From positions 1,752,001-1,816,000 of the forward strand of contig NZ_ARWA01000001.1 in the NCBI RefSeq assembly GCF_000385335.1: a stretch of 64,000 nucleotides of DNA, read 5' to 3'. This stretch comes from Methyloferula stellata AR4 (GTDB lineage: Bacteria; Pseudomonadota; Alphaproteobacteria; Rhizobiales; Beijerinckiaceae). A program made the position numbers and the translations under genes. The notes under the pieces are model-generated. The model was not told where the DNA came from, did no database searches, and worked only from the letters and a program-made list of their open reading frames with translations. This document shows, piece by piece, positions 26,737 to 35,558 of this stretch (the stretch's first letter is position 1; each line of letters opens with the position of its first letter).

Positions 26737-27378
26737 ATGCCGGCCATGAAACTCAATCCGCAGGATCTGGAAAAGGCGGTCGCCGTCACGCTGGGGCATT
26801 ATAATCAGCATGCCGAGGAATTCTGGCGGGGCACCTGCGATCACGATGTCAGCCAGAACATCGACGCATTGCTGCGTGCCATCGAAGCGGCGCATCCGTT
26901 CAAAATTCTCGATTTCGGCTGCGGGCCCGGACGCGATCTCAAAGTTTTCGCCGAGCGCGGGCATCATGCGATCGGCCTTGAGGGCGCCGAGCATTTCGCC
27001 GCTATGGCGCGTGCTCATAGCGGATGCGACGTCTGGCACCAGGATTTCCTTCAGCTCAGCTTGCCGGACTCCCATTTCGATGGTGTTTTCGCCAATGCCT
27101 CATTGTTTCATGTTCCGAGCCAGGAGCTGCCGCGCGTTTTGAAGCAATTGCAGGCAACGTTGAAGCCGGGCGGCATTTTGTTTTCGTCGAACCCGCGCGG
27201 GCAAAACCAGGAAGGCTGGATCGCCGGGCGCTATGGCGCCTATCACGATCTTGACGCTTGGCGGACCTATATGACGGCGGCTGGTTTCACCGAGCGCGGG
27301 CATTATTATCGCCCGGACGGCGTACCGCGCGAGCAGCAGCCGTGGCTTGCAAGCGTTTGGCGCAAAGATCCTGCGTGA
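26737..27378 (+). CDS. Class I SAM-dependent methyltransferase
   Basis: A 213-residue Rossmann-fold methyltransferase. Motif I is ILDFGCGPGRDLKVF (~residues 57-71), motif II has Glu82 in AIGLEGAE, and post-I positions include DVWHQDFLQL and SHFDGVFANASLFHV. The substrate is unknown. The next gene starts 10 bases after its stop, so the two are likely coupled. Confidence 0.88.
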   Translation: MPAMKLNPQDLEKAVAVTLGHYNQHAEEFWRGTCDHDVSQNIDALLRAIEAAHPFKILDFGCGPGRDLKVFAERGHHAIGLEGAEHFAAMARAHSGCDVWHQDFLQLSLPDSHFDGVFANASLFHVPSQELPRVLKQLQATLKPGGILFSSNPRGQNQEGWIAGRYGAYHDLDAWRTYMTAAGFTERGHYYRPDGVPREQQPWLASVWRKDPA

Positions 27379-27388
27379 GGGGCGAGGC

Positions 27389-27856
27389 GTGGCGGACAAT
27401 AAAGTGCAGCGCGAGGGATTCCAGCATGATGATTATGTCATGGTGCCGAATTCCTATGGACCGCGCCGCGATTTCAGGATCACGGTCGGTCTGCGCGAGG
27501 GGTGGGACGCGGAAGGCCGGGTCTATGATATTTCCGAGGCCGTGCGCACCGCGCATGCCTGGATGCGACGGCGCGTCAGCGCCGGCCTGCCGGCGCTCTC
27601 CGGCATGTTCACGCGCGCCGAAGTGACCTACGCTTGGCCGCGCGAAGACGGAACCGTCGGCTCCGACCGTGAGCCGGTGGCCGTCTTTACCGGCGAGGCC
27701 GTGCATGCCTATCTCGGACATTTATCCGATAAGGATGTCGAAGACATGCTGAACGAGCTGGCGATCGAACTGGGCGCCGCCTTGGGCCAGGAGAGGCTTT
27801 ACGTCTCGTTTTGTGAGCAGACCTGGATTCTCGACGCTAGCGAGCAAAAGGGCTGA
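27389..27856 (+). CDS. Hypothetical protein, 155 aa
   Basis: A GTG start at 27389 is preferred (GAGGGGCGAG upstream, 10 bases after the methyltransferase stop). Cytoplasmic and mixed alpha/beta, with no membrane segment. Segments such as RRDFRITVGLREGWDAEGRV and LAIELGAALGQERLYVSFCE are conserved-looking, but I do not recognise the family. It lies upstream of the ABC importer operon with a 105-base gap. Confidence 0.6.
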   Translation: MADNKVQREGFQHDDYVMVPNSYGPRRDFRITVGLREGWDAEGRVYDISEAVRTAHAWMRRRVSAGLPALSGMFTRAEVTYAWPREDGTVGSDREPVAVFTGEAVHAYLGHLSDKDVEDMLNELAIELGAALGQERLYVSFCEQTWILDASEQKG

Positions 27857-27961
27857 GCTGGCGCAGACGCCTGCGCTTCGACGTTTGGCGGAGCTTGCAG
27901 GAAAGCCGAAACTGGCCGATGCTCGCTTTCTAGAGACCTCCTCGTCAGGCAAAAACCGGCA

Positions 27962-28756
27962 ATGGATCAGATCTTGGAATCCGCGCCAAGGGGTGAGGGG
28001 ACCGACGCCGATACGATTTTGCGGACGGATGGACTGACGAAAGAGTTCAAAGGCTTTAAGGCCGTCGATGGGGTCCGGCTGAACATAAAGCGTGGCAAGA
28101 TCCACGCTTTGATCGGGCCGAACGGCGCCGGTAAGACGACTTGCTTCAACCTCTTGACCAAATTCCTGACACCGTCGGCAGGCACGATCCTTTATAATGG
28201 CCGCAATATTTCCGGCATGCACCCGGCGGATGTCGCGAGGCTTGGTCTGGTGCGCTCGTTTCAGATCTCCGCCGTATTCCCGCACCTGTCGGTCCTCGAA
28301 AACATAAGGCTGGCGCTGCAAAAGAGATCCGGCCACTCCTATGCTTTTTGGCGGCCGCAAAAGGTACTGGATCATCTCAACGGTGAAGCCGCGGCGCTCG
28401 CCGAACGGGTCGATCTCGCGCATCTCCTCGACACGCCCGCGGCGGAATTATCCTATGGCCGCAAGCGCGCGCTCGAAATCGCAACGACACTCGCGCTCGA
28501 CCCCGAGATGATGCTGCTCGATGAGCCTATGGCCGGCATGGGCCATGAAGATATCAGCCGCATTGCCGAGCTGATCCGCGACATCGGCAAGACAAGAACC
28601 ATTTTGATGGTCGAGCATAATCTCTCGGTGGTCGCCTCGCTTTGCCATCGCATCACCGTGCTCGCGCGCGGCAAGGTGCTGGCGGAGGGCGATTACGCCA
28701 CGGTATCTGCCGACCCCCGCGTGGTCGAAGCCTATATCGGCGGCGGCCATGCCTGA
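27962..28756 (+). CDS. livG: ABC importer ATPase, LivG-type
   Basis: A 264-residue ATP-binding subunit of a hydrophobic/branched-chain amino acid-type (HAAT) importer. Walker A is GPNGAGKTT, the LivG-specific LGLVRSFQISAVFPHLSVLE follows, the signature is LSYGRKRALEIATTLALDPE, Walker B is MMLLDEP, and the switch His is in MVEHN. It is the first gene of a five-gene transporter cluster (ATPase, ATPase, binding protein, permease, permease) and overlaps the next ATPase gene by 8 bases. The real substrate could be an amino acid, amide, urea or aromatic acid. Confidence 0.92.
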   Translation: MDQILESAPRGEGTDADTILRTDGLTKEFKGFKAVDGVRLNIKRGKIHALIGPNGAGKTTCFNLLTKFLTPSAGTILYNGRNISGMHPADVARLGLVRSFQISAVFPHLSVLENIRLALQKRSGHSYAFWRPQKVLDHLNGEAAALAERVDLAHLLDTPAAELSYGRKRALEIATTLALDPEMMLLDEPMAGMGHEDISRIAELIRDIGKTRTILMVEHNLSVVASLCHRITVLARGKVLAEGDYATVSADPRVVEAYIGGGHA

Positions 28757-29483
28757 GGTCTCGCCCGTACAAGCATCGGTCGCAAAGCCTGTACTCTGCG
28801 TGCGCGGCCTCGAGGCATGGTACGGCGAGTCGCATGTTCTGCACGGCATGGATTTCGAGGTGCGGGAAGGCGAGGTCGTTACGCTTCTCGGCCGCAATGG
28901 CGCCGGCAAGACCACCACGATGAAGGCGCTGATCGGCATCATGGGCAAGCGCCGGGGATCGGTGGTCTTCGACGGGCATGAGACCATCAAGCTCTCCTCG
29001 CAAGCCATCGCGCGTCTGGGTCTCGGCTATTGCCCGGAGGAACGCGGCATCTTCTCGTCTCTTTCGGTCGGAGAAAACCTGATGCTGCCGCCGCGGGTGA
29101 AGCCGGGCGGCCTGACGGTTGAGGAGATCTTCGCGCTTTTTCCAAATCTCAAAGAGCGGATTGCCAGCCAAGGCACCAAGCTGTCCGGTGGCGAGCAGCA
29201 AATGCTGGCGATCGGACGCATTCTGCGCACCGGCGCGCATCTGCTTTTGCTGGATGAGCCGAACGAAGGCCTGGCGCCGGTGATCATCGAACAGATCGGC
29301 CGGACCATCGCCCAACTGAAACAGAAGGGCTTTACCATTATCCTCGTCGAGCAGGACTTTCACTTCGCGTCGAAAGTAGCGGACCGGCACTATATCGTCG
29401 AGCAGGGGAGGGTGATCGACATGATGCCGAATGCCGATCTTTTGGCGAATGGCTCCAAGCTGCAAGCCTATCTCGGCGTATAA
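28749..29483 (+). CDS. livF: ABC importer ATPase, LivF-type
   Basis: A 244-residue second ATPase of the same importer. Walker A is GRNGAGKTTT, the LivF-type LGLGYCPEERGIFSSLSVGE follows, the signature is LSGGEQQMLAIGRIL, and Walker B is LLLLDEPNEGLAP. It overlaps the LivG-type gene and precedes the binding-protein gene by 54 bases. Confidence 0.92.
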   Translation: MPEVSPVQASVAKPVLCVRGLEAWYGESHVLHGMDFEVREGEVVTLLGRNGAGKTTTMKALIGIMGKRRGSVVFDGHETIKLSSQAIARLGLGYCPEERGIFSSLSVGENLMLPPRVKPGGLTVEEIFALFPNLKERIASQGTKLSGGEQQMLAIGRILRTGAHLLLLDEPNEGLAPVIIEQIGRTIAQLKQKGFTIILVEQDFHFASKVADRHYIVEQGRVIDMMPNADLLANGSKLQAYLGV

Positions 29484-29537
29484 AAGCAAATCGAGGATCC
29501 GAAGAGGTCCGAAGAAAAATTGAAAGGGGAGGACAGC

Positions 29538-30737
29538 ATGAGGCTCAAACACTTATTGCTTGTTGCGGCGTGCGTCGGGGCGGGTTCAGGCGTCGCGCGG
29601 GCCGAGATCGCGGTGAAGCTCGGCGTGCTCAACGATCGCTCCGGCGTCTATGCCGATTTCGCGGGCGAGGGTTCGGTCGTCGCCGCGCAGATGGCCGTCG
29701 ATGACTTCAAGGCGGCGGAGAAAGGGATCAAGGTCCAGATCGTTTCGGGCGACCATCAAAACAAGCCCGACGTCGGCGCGGGCATCGCCCGGCAATGGTA
29801 TGATCAGGATGGCGTCGACGTGATTTTGGATGTGCCGACCTCTTCCGTGGCTCTGGCGGTCAGCCAGATCACGAAGGAAAAGAACAAGATCTTCATCGTG
29901 TCCGGCGCGGGCTCGACCGAACTGACCGGGGCGCAATGCACGCCCAATACGATCCACTGGACCTATGACACTTTCGCGCTTGCCAAAGGCACGGGCGGCG
30001 CCATGGTGAAACGCGGCGGCAACACCTGGTTTTTCATCACCGCCGATTACGCCTTCGGCAAGACGCTTGAAGCCGATACGACCCAGATCGTCAAAGCGGC
30101 GGGCGGCAAGGTGCTGGGCTCCGTCAAATCGCCGTTTCCATCGAGCGATTTTTCCTCCTTCCTGATTCAGGCGCAAGCCTCAGGCGCCAAAGTCATCGGC
30201 CTTGCCAATGCCGGCGGCGATACGTCGAACTCGATCAAGCAGGCGTCGGAATTCGGCATCACGCAAGGCGGACAGAGCCTCGCCGGTCTGCTCGTCTTCC
30301 TAAGCGATGTGCATGCGATCGGCCTGCCGGTGGCGCAGGGGCTGGTGCTGACGGAAGCCTTTTATTGGGACCTGAACGACAATACCCGCGCGTGGTCGAA
30401 GCGCTTCGCCGCGAAATATGGCGGTAAGGAACCGACCATGGTGCATGCTGGCGTCTATGCCGCCGTGCTGCATTATCTGAAGGCGGTGGAGGCCCTGCAA
30501 AGCAAGGACACGGCGCTGGTGATGGCCAAGATGAAGGCGGTGCCGACCGACGATCCGCTCTTCGGCAAGGGTGAGATCCGCGCCGACGGCCGCACCATCC
30601 ACAATATGTATTTGTTCCAGGTTAAGAAGCCGGAGGAATCGAAAGGCCCCTGGGACTATTACACGCTGCTTGAAACCATCCCTGGAGCAGAGGCTTTCAG
30701 GCCGCTGTCCGAGAGCGCCTGTCCGCTGGTGAAGTAG
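29538..30737 (+). CDS. ABC importer substrate-binding protein (HAAT/LivK-type)
   Basis: A 399-residue periplasmic binding protein, peripla_BP_6 type. The start at 29538 has AGGGGAGGA upstream and gives the signal peptide LLLVAACVGAGSGVARA. Landmarks are IAVKLGVLNDRSGVYADFAG, IARQWYDQDGVDVILDVPTS, the NTIHWTYDTFALAKGTG segment and the WFFITADYAFGKTLE hinge. The ligand is not known. The YADFAG/VPTS pattern differs from classical LivJ/LivK, so an aromatic or other organic acid is as likely as a branched-chain amino acid. Confidence 0.9.
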   Translation: MRLKHLLLVAACVGAGSGVARAEIAVKLGVLNDRSGVYADFAGEGSVVAAQMAVDDFKAAEKGIKVQIVSGDHQNKPDVGAGIARQWYDQDGVDVILDVPTSSVALAVSQITKEKNKIFIVSGAGSTELTGAQCTPNTIHWTYDTFALAKGTGGAMVKRGGNTWFFITADYAFGKTLEADTTQIVKAAGGKVLGSVKSPFPSSDFSSFLIQAQASGAKVIGLANAGGDTSNSIKQASEFGITQGGQSLAGLLVFLSDVHAIGLPVAQGLVLTEAFYWDLNDNTRAWSKRFAAKYGGKEPTMVHAGVYAAVLHYLKAVEALQSKDTALVMAKMKAVPTDDPLFGKGEIRADGRTIHNMYLFQVKKPEESKGPWDYYTLLETIPGAEAFRPLSESACPLVK

Positions 30738-30745
30738 CCTCAATA

Positions 30746-30841
30746 GAGCGTGATCGCTTTGGCTGAATCGTTATCACGCTCTTTGCGTTTGTTTAAACGC
30801 ATGATCTTATCCAGAAAGTCTGCAACTTTTCGGGATCATGC
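30746..30841. repeat. Hairpin and REP-like palindrome (family B) inside the transporter operon
   Basis: Between the binding-protein and permease genes lie a hairpin (GAGCGTGAT at 30746 with ATCACGCTC at 30773) and a palindrome at 30799-30841 whose arms end in GCATGATC/GATCATGC and whose interior carries the ACTTTTCGGGATCATGC element. Relatives occur at 43129-43276, 59974-60011 and 63872-63920. It may attenuate or protect mRNA between the two halves of the operon. Confidence 0.8.
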
Positions 30842-30856
30842 TCTGAAGGTGCCGCT

Positions 30857-31747
30857 ATGACCGCGATGGTGTTCGGCGTTCCGCTCCAGGCCTTGCTGGG
30901 TCAGCTCCTGCTGGGCCTCATCAACGGCTCCTTCTATGCCATTTTGAGCCTCGGCCTCGCGGTCATCTTCGGTCTTCTCAACATCATCAATTTCGCCCAT
31001 GGCGCGCAATATATGATGGGCGCCTTCGCGGCATGGATGCTGTTGAATTATGCCGGCGTCGGCTTCTGGTGGGCGCTGATCCTGGCGCCGCTCGCAGTCG
31101 GCCTCTTCGGGATCATCATCGAACGTCTGTTCATTTCGCGTCTCTATCGGCTCGATCCGCTCTACGGGCTGCTGCTCACCTTCGGTCTTGCGCTCATCAT
31201 CCAGGGCCTGTTTCGCAACTATTACGGCGTTTCCGGACTGCCCTATGCGATACCGCCGGAGCTCTCGGGCGGCTGGAATCTCGGTTTCATGTTCCTGCCG
31301 AAATACCGCGCTTTCGTCGTCGTTCTGTCGGCCTTTGTCTGCCTTGCGACCTGGCTGATCATCGAAAAGACCAAGCTCGGCGCCTATTTGCGCGCCGCCA
31401 CCGAAAACCCGACGCTCGTCCAGGCTTTCGGCGTCAACGTGCCTTTGTTGCTGACGCTGACTTATGGATTTGGCGTAGCGCTCGCGGCCTTCGCCGGCGT
31501 GCTTGCGGCGCCGATCTATTCGGTGAACCCAATCATGGGCGCCGACATCATCATTGTCGTTTTTGCCATTGTCGTGATCGGCGGGATGGGATCGATCTTC
31601 GGGGCCGTGCTGACCGGCTTCGGTCTCGGGCTGATCGAAGGCCTGACCAAGGTCTTCTATCCCGAGGCAGCTTCGACGGTGATCTTCTTCATCATGATCC
31701 TCGTCCTATTGTTCAAGCCCGCCGGCCTCTTCGGGAGAGCCGCATGA
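30857..31747 (+). CDS. livH: ABC importer permease, LivH-type
   Basis: A 296-residue inner-membrane permease with about eight hydrophobic segments. Family marks are LLLGLINGSFYAILSLGLAV, GLLNIINFAHGAQYMMGAFA, TENPTLVQAFGVNVP (ATPase-contact loop) and VVIGGMGSIFGAVLTGFGLG. Its stop overlaps the start of the LivM-type gene by ATGA. Confidence 0.92.
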   Translation: MTAMVFGVPLQALLGQLLLGLINGSFYAILSLGLAVIFGLLNIINFAHGAQYMMGAFAAWMLLNYAGVGFWWALILAPLAVGLFGIIIERLFISRLYRLDPLYGLLLTFGLALIIQGLFRNYYGVSGLPYAIPPELSGGWNLGFMFLPKYRAFVVVLSAFVCLATWLIIEKTKLGAYLRAATENPTLVQAFGVNVPLLLTLTYGFGVALAAFAGVLAAPIYSVNPIMGADIIIVVFAIVVIGGMGSIFGAVLTGFGLGLIEGLTKVFYPEAASTVIFFIMILVLLFKPAGLFGRAA

Positions 31748-32733
31748 GCGTCGATGCGGCGCTGTCGCAATCCGCCGCCGCTCCCGCGGCTTCGCGCGAT
31801 TGGATGATCTTTCTGTTCATCGTCGCTGCTCTCTGCATCGCGCCTTTCGTCGCCTATCCGGTTTTCGTGATGAAAGTTTTGTGCTTCGGGCTCTTCGCTT
31901 GCGCCTTTAATCTTCTGCTCGGCTATGGCGGGCTTTTGTCTTTCGGGCATGCCGCCTATTTCGGTACGGCAAGCTATGTCTGCGCCTATGCGGCCAAGTC
32001 CTGGCACCTGACGCCGGAGCTTGCCATTGTGCTCGGCACATTGGCAGCTGGCTTGCTTGGCCTCGTCTTCGGCGCGCTGGCGATCCGCAGGCAGGGCATT
32101 TATTTTGCGATGATCACGCTGGCGCTGGCGCAGATGGTCTATTTTTTCTCGTTGCAGGCGCCCTTTACCGGCGGCGAAGACGGCATCCAATCCGTGCCGC
32201 GCGGCAAGCTCTTCGGGCTCGTCGATCTTACGAACGACCGCGCGCTTTATGTTCTGGTCGCGGTGATCTTTCTGGCCGGGCTCTTTGCGATCAACCGCAT
32301 CATCCATTCGCCCTTCGGGCAGGTGATGAAAGCGATACGGGAGAACGAACCCCGCGCGGTCTCGCTCGGCTATCAGACGGAGCGTTTCAAGCTGATCCTC
32401 TTTACGCTCTCCGCGACGCTCGCGGGCCTGGCCGGCGCAACCAAGGCGCTTGTGTTTCAGCTTGCCTCGCTGACGGACGTTCATTGGGCGATGTCGGGCG
32501 AAGTGATTCTGATGACGCTTGTCGGCGGGCTTGGCACCATCTTCGGTCCGATCATCGGCGCGCTTCTTGTCGAGACGATGGAGACCTATCTGGCCTCGCT
32601 CGGCGGCTGGGTGACCATCGTTGAGGGGGCGATCTTCGTCATCTGCGTTTTGCTTTTCCGCGACGGCATCGCAGGCGTCTTCGATCGCGTCTGGAAACGG
32701 CGGCCGGTGCGCGCGGACGGCAATCCCAGTTGA
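31744..32733 (+). CDS. livM: ABC importer permease, LivM-type
   Basis: A 329-residue second permease of the importer. Landmarks are FNLLLGYGGLLSFGHAAYFG, IRRQGIYFAMITLALAQMVY, the VMKAIRENEPRAVSLGYQTE coupling loop and EVILMTLVGGLGTIFGPIIG. The start at 31744 overlaps the LivH-type stop, so translation is coupled; longer upstream frames are shadows of the preceding gene. Confidence 0.92.
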   Translation: MSVDAALSQSAAAPAASRDWMIFLFIVAALCIAPFVAYPVFVMKVLCFGLFACAFNLLLGYGGLLSFGHAAYFGTASYVCAYAAKSWHLTPELAIVLGTLAAGLLGLVFGALAIRRQGIYFAMITLALAQMVYFFSLQAPFTGGEDGIQSVPRGKLFGLVDLTNDRALYVLVAVIFLAGLFAINRIIHSPFGQVMKAIRENEPRAVSLGYQTERFKLILFTLSATLAGLAGATKALVFQLASLTDVHWAMSGEVILMTLVGGLGTIFGPIIGALLVETMETYLASLGGWVTIVEGAIFVICVLLFRDGIAGVFDRVWKRRPVRADGNPS

Positions 32734-32848
32734 ACACTTCCGTTCGGTCTGGTTTGCGCCGAAAGTGGTTCGGTCGCTTTGCGAGTGCGATAATGCAATT
32801 GCCGACATTCGTCGGCATCATTCATCGAGCCGGTGCAAAAGAAATTTT

Positions 32849-33679
32849 TCAATGCGAGTAGAACACAGGAAGGCTCGCATCGCTCAACATTGAACTCGTC
32901 ACCCCGCCTAAAATGAATTGCAAGAAACGGGAATGAGCATAAGCACCCATTACCAAAAGGTCGGGTGTAACTGTGGCAAGGTGATCGCGCAGTGTTCTTC
33001 CAGCATCGCCGAACTCGATTTGCAATTCGGTGAGCTTCGGCACCTTACAGTGACGGGCGAGATGCTGTGCGAGATCAGCGCCAGCCATACTCTTGTTGGC
33101 ATCGGGGCCAATGCAAACGATCTCGACCTCGTCTGCCTTGGCGAGCAAAGACATCGCATCTCCGATCGCGCGCGCCGCGTACTGACCACCATCCCATGCG
33201 ACGACAATCCGACGAAAGACGGGGCCCCGCGTCCAGTCCGGCGGCACGACCAGGACCGGGCGGCCAGAGCCGAAGAGAATAGCCTCGATAATGCCCTGTT
33301 CAGACGACAATAGAGCTGTAGGCCTGGGCAGAATAATGAGATCGCTCAGCCGCGCGCCAGCAACGAAATTGTCCCGGATTTGGATATAGGGCTGCTGCAC
33401 AATATTGCAGTCGATCGTTACGCCTGCGAGGCGCGCCGACACTTCGATCCGATCGCGTTCAGCGGTGGCCTTGTTGAGTCTCCTTTCATTCACCTCATCA
33501 ATGACGGCGTGGACCAGGGGAAGCAGCCGCGCGCTCGGCAAATCCAGGATGGGTACGGCCAATTGTGCCGTTACATGTGCCTTTTCGCGGTCGCAGAAGG
33601 ATAGCGCGTAATCGGCGACCACTTGCGAAAGCGGCTCATCGTCGACGACGAGGCACAGCTGAATAGTTCGATATGCCAT
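32849..33679 (-). CDS. Tandem-domain universal stress protein
   Basis: A 276-residue protein with two UspA-like halves. The C-terminal half is the better conserved: RRIVVAWDGGQYAARAIGDA (~154) and LLVMGAYAHSRFLQFILGGVT, the latter in place of the ATP-binding G-2x-G-9x-G loop. The first half (~residues 1-140) is divergent. The start at 33679 follows GGAGGA. It heads a stress-related neighbourhood that includes a small membrane protein, an MgtC-like protein, a P-type ATPase and another Usp. Confidence 0.85.
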   Translation of the reverse strand: MAYRTIQLCLVVDDEPLSQVVADYALSFCDREKAHVTAQLAVPILDLPSARLLPLVHAVIDEVNERRLNKATAERDRIEVSARLAGVTIDCNIVQQPYIQIRDNFVAGARLSDLIILPRPTALLSSEQGIIEAILFGSGRPVLVVPPDWTRGPVFRRIVVAWDGGQYAARAIGDAMSLLAKADEVEIVCIGPDANKSMAGADLAQHLARHCKVPKLTELQIEFGDAGRTLRDHLATVTPDLLVMGAYAHSRFLQFILGGVTSSMLSDASLPVFYSH

Positions 33680-33780
33680 GAGATCCTCCAAACGCGGACC
33701 AAAGCATCCGCGTCAGATCGCCGGGCCGCCTTGCTGCAGATCAATCATTCGATATGTCGATCCATTACGGAAACGCTTCT

Positions 33781-34068
33781 TTATCTTTCCTTGCCATCTT
33801 GAGCGTTGCACCAGTGCCTCAAATGCTCCAGCATGTGCAAGATGTTACGCCGGACCGGCGGGATGTCCCTGCCAATCAGCAAAGCGCCAAGCGGCAGCAT
33901 CCAAAAACCGAGAAGCGGGAGAAAGCCGAACAGGCCTCCTGCGATGAACGCGCATCCAAGGAGGATGCGCAGCCATTTTGCCCGCGGGTGGATCAACCAA
34001 AGATATGAGCGACGAACCCAGTGGGGCAGCGAACGCAGGAAACGGCCCAGTTGAGGATCGCGCTTCAT
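33781..34068 (-). CDS. Small membrane protein, unknown
   Basis: A 95-residue protein with a basic N terminus (RRSYLWLIHPRAKWLR) and two closely spaced hydrophobic helices (ILLGCAFIAGGLFGFLPLLG and FWMLPLGALLIG), a topology seen in small Hyphomicrobiales inner-membrane proteins of unknown function. It is 101 bases upstream of the tandem Usp gene on the same strand and may be cotranscribed. Confidence 0.65.
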   Translation of the reverse strand: MKRDPQLGRFLRSLPHWVRRSYLWLIHPRAKWLRILLGCAFIAGGLFGFLPLLGFWMLPLGALLIGRDIPPVRRNILHMLEHLRHWCNAQDGKER

Positions 34069-34282
34069 GAGCCTCCATGGCGGTTCGTGTGGTGAGGATC
34101 ACGCAACGCATCGACCTCCATATGGGCACGCTGGCATATATACGAACCTCGGCTCGCCCCTGCCAAGGCCGCGCGCAATATGAGCCGCTTGATTGGTATC
34201 AAAACAGGTAAGGTGTCATCCGCAGTAAGAGTCGCGCGCCGCCGCCTTCAGTTTGGGCATGTTGCTTTCAGTGGGGTGCATT

Positions 34283-35530
34283 ATGCTCGCGTCGCCTTGG
34301 TTTAGACTTTTGATCGCTCTGGCTATCGGCCTACTCATCGGGCTGGAACGCGAGCGCAGCAAAGGCGAGGGACCGCATCGGCGTCCGGCGGGGATTCGGA
34401 CCTTTGGGCTCACTGCCTTGTTGGGCGCTGTCGCCGTGCATGTCGGAGGCACATGGCTTCTCGCCATCGTCACGGGCGCCGTTGCGATATTGGCAGCTTT
34501 GTCCTACGGGCGCGAAGATCGCGGCGACCCGGGATTGACCACGGCCATCGGCCTTTTGGCCACGCCTCTTCTTGGCGGCCTTGCCATGTCGGATCCGCCG
34601 CTGGCATCGGCGCTGGGAGTCACGGTCGCCGTCGTGTTTGCCGCGAAAGCGCCGCTCCATCAATTCGTAAGGGGCGTATTGACGGATAATGAGATGAACG
34701 ACGGATTCATTTTCGCCGTCGTTACGCTCGTGATTTGGCCGCAACTGCCCGATAGCTATATGGGGCCGCTCAATTCGCTGAACCCGCATAGCTTGTGGTT
34801 ACTTGTTGTCTTGGTGACGGCGATCGGCGCTGGCGGTCACATCGCGATTCGTGCCTTTGGAGCGAGGTACGGGTTGCCGATTGCGGGTCTCGCGTCCGGC
34901 TTTGTCTCTAGCACGGCCACAATCGGCGCGATGGCCAACCGCGCGGCAAAGGAAATAGCAGTGATGGCAGCGGCGGTTGCCGGCGCGGCTCTTTCGACGG
35001 TCGCGACCTTCGTGCAAATGATCCTGTTGCTCTTGGCCACGAGTACGCCGGTGCTGCGCGTCATGGCCCCGGCGCTGATTGCAGGCGGCTTAGCCGCTGC
35101 ACTTTATGCGCTTGCCTTTACCTTGCGTTCGCTGCGATCGAGCGAGGTTCCGACCGCCGAGGGCGGGGGCCGTGCCTTTAGCGCCGCCGCCGCCCTTGGG
35201 CTTGCGGCAACATTGGCCGTGATGCTGGTTGCAACCGCCTATTTGAAAACCTGGTTCGGCGAAGCCGGAATCGTCATAGGTGCGGCCGTTTCGGGCCTGG
35301 TCGATACCCATTCCGCCGCGATCTCCGTCGCGTCGCTGGTCGCCTCGGGGCAACTTGGCCCCGAGGCCGCCATCTTGCCGATCTTAGCCGCCATGAGCAG
35401 CAATGCGCTGATGAAGATCGTCGTAGCGATCAGCGCCGGATCTCGCGGCTTCGTTCTGCGCCTTGTGCCTGGTCTTATTCTCTCGATCGCGGCGGCCTGG
35501 GTCGTGGCGATCGCGATTGGTTTCAAATAA
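34283..35530 (+). CDS. MgtC/SapB family protein with DUF4010
   Basis: A 415-residue polytopic membrane protein. The N-terminal MgtC-like domain has LIALAIGLLIGLERERSKG, RPAGIRTFGLTALLGAVAVH and the YGREDRG segment. The rest is a DUF4010-type membrane domain with the SGFVSSTATIGAMANRA and GLVDTHSAAISVASLVASGQ motifs. MgtC relatives aid growth at low Mg and affect F1Fo-ATPase in some pathogens; the longer DUF4010 forms are not characterised. TTG 34253 and ATG 34259 are alternative starts; 34283 has a GGGG element nearby and begins just before the first helix. Confidence 0.85.
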   Translation: MLASPWFRLLIALAIGLLIGLERERSKGEGPHRRPAGIRTFGLTALLGAVAVHVGGTWLLAIVTGAVAILAALSYGREDRGDPGLTTAIGLLATPLLGGLAMSDPPLASALGVTVAVVFAAKAPLHQFVRGVLTDNEMNDGFIFAVVTLVIWPQLPDSYMGPLNSLNPHSLWLLVVLVTAIGAGGHIAIRAFGARYGLPIAGLASGFVSSTATIGAMANRAAKEIAVMAAAVAGAALSTVATFVQMILLLLATSTPVLRVMAPALIAGGLAAALYALAFTLRSLRSSEVPTAEGGGRAFSAAAALGLAATLAVMLVATAYLKTWFGEAGIVIGAAVSGLVDTHSAAISVASLVASGQLGPEAAILPILAAMSSNALMKIVVAISAGSRGFVLRLVPGLILSIAAAWVVAIAIGFK

Positions 35531-35558
35531 GCTGCCTGTCCGGTGCTGCACCCATAAA

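Noticed and set aside
26596-27075. N-terminal extension of the DoxX frame on the minus strand
   Set aside because: It overlaps the methyltransferase gene in antisense and has no membrane-protein character; the DoxX protein starts at 26595.
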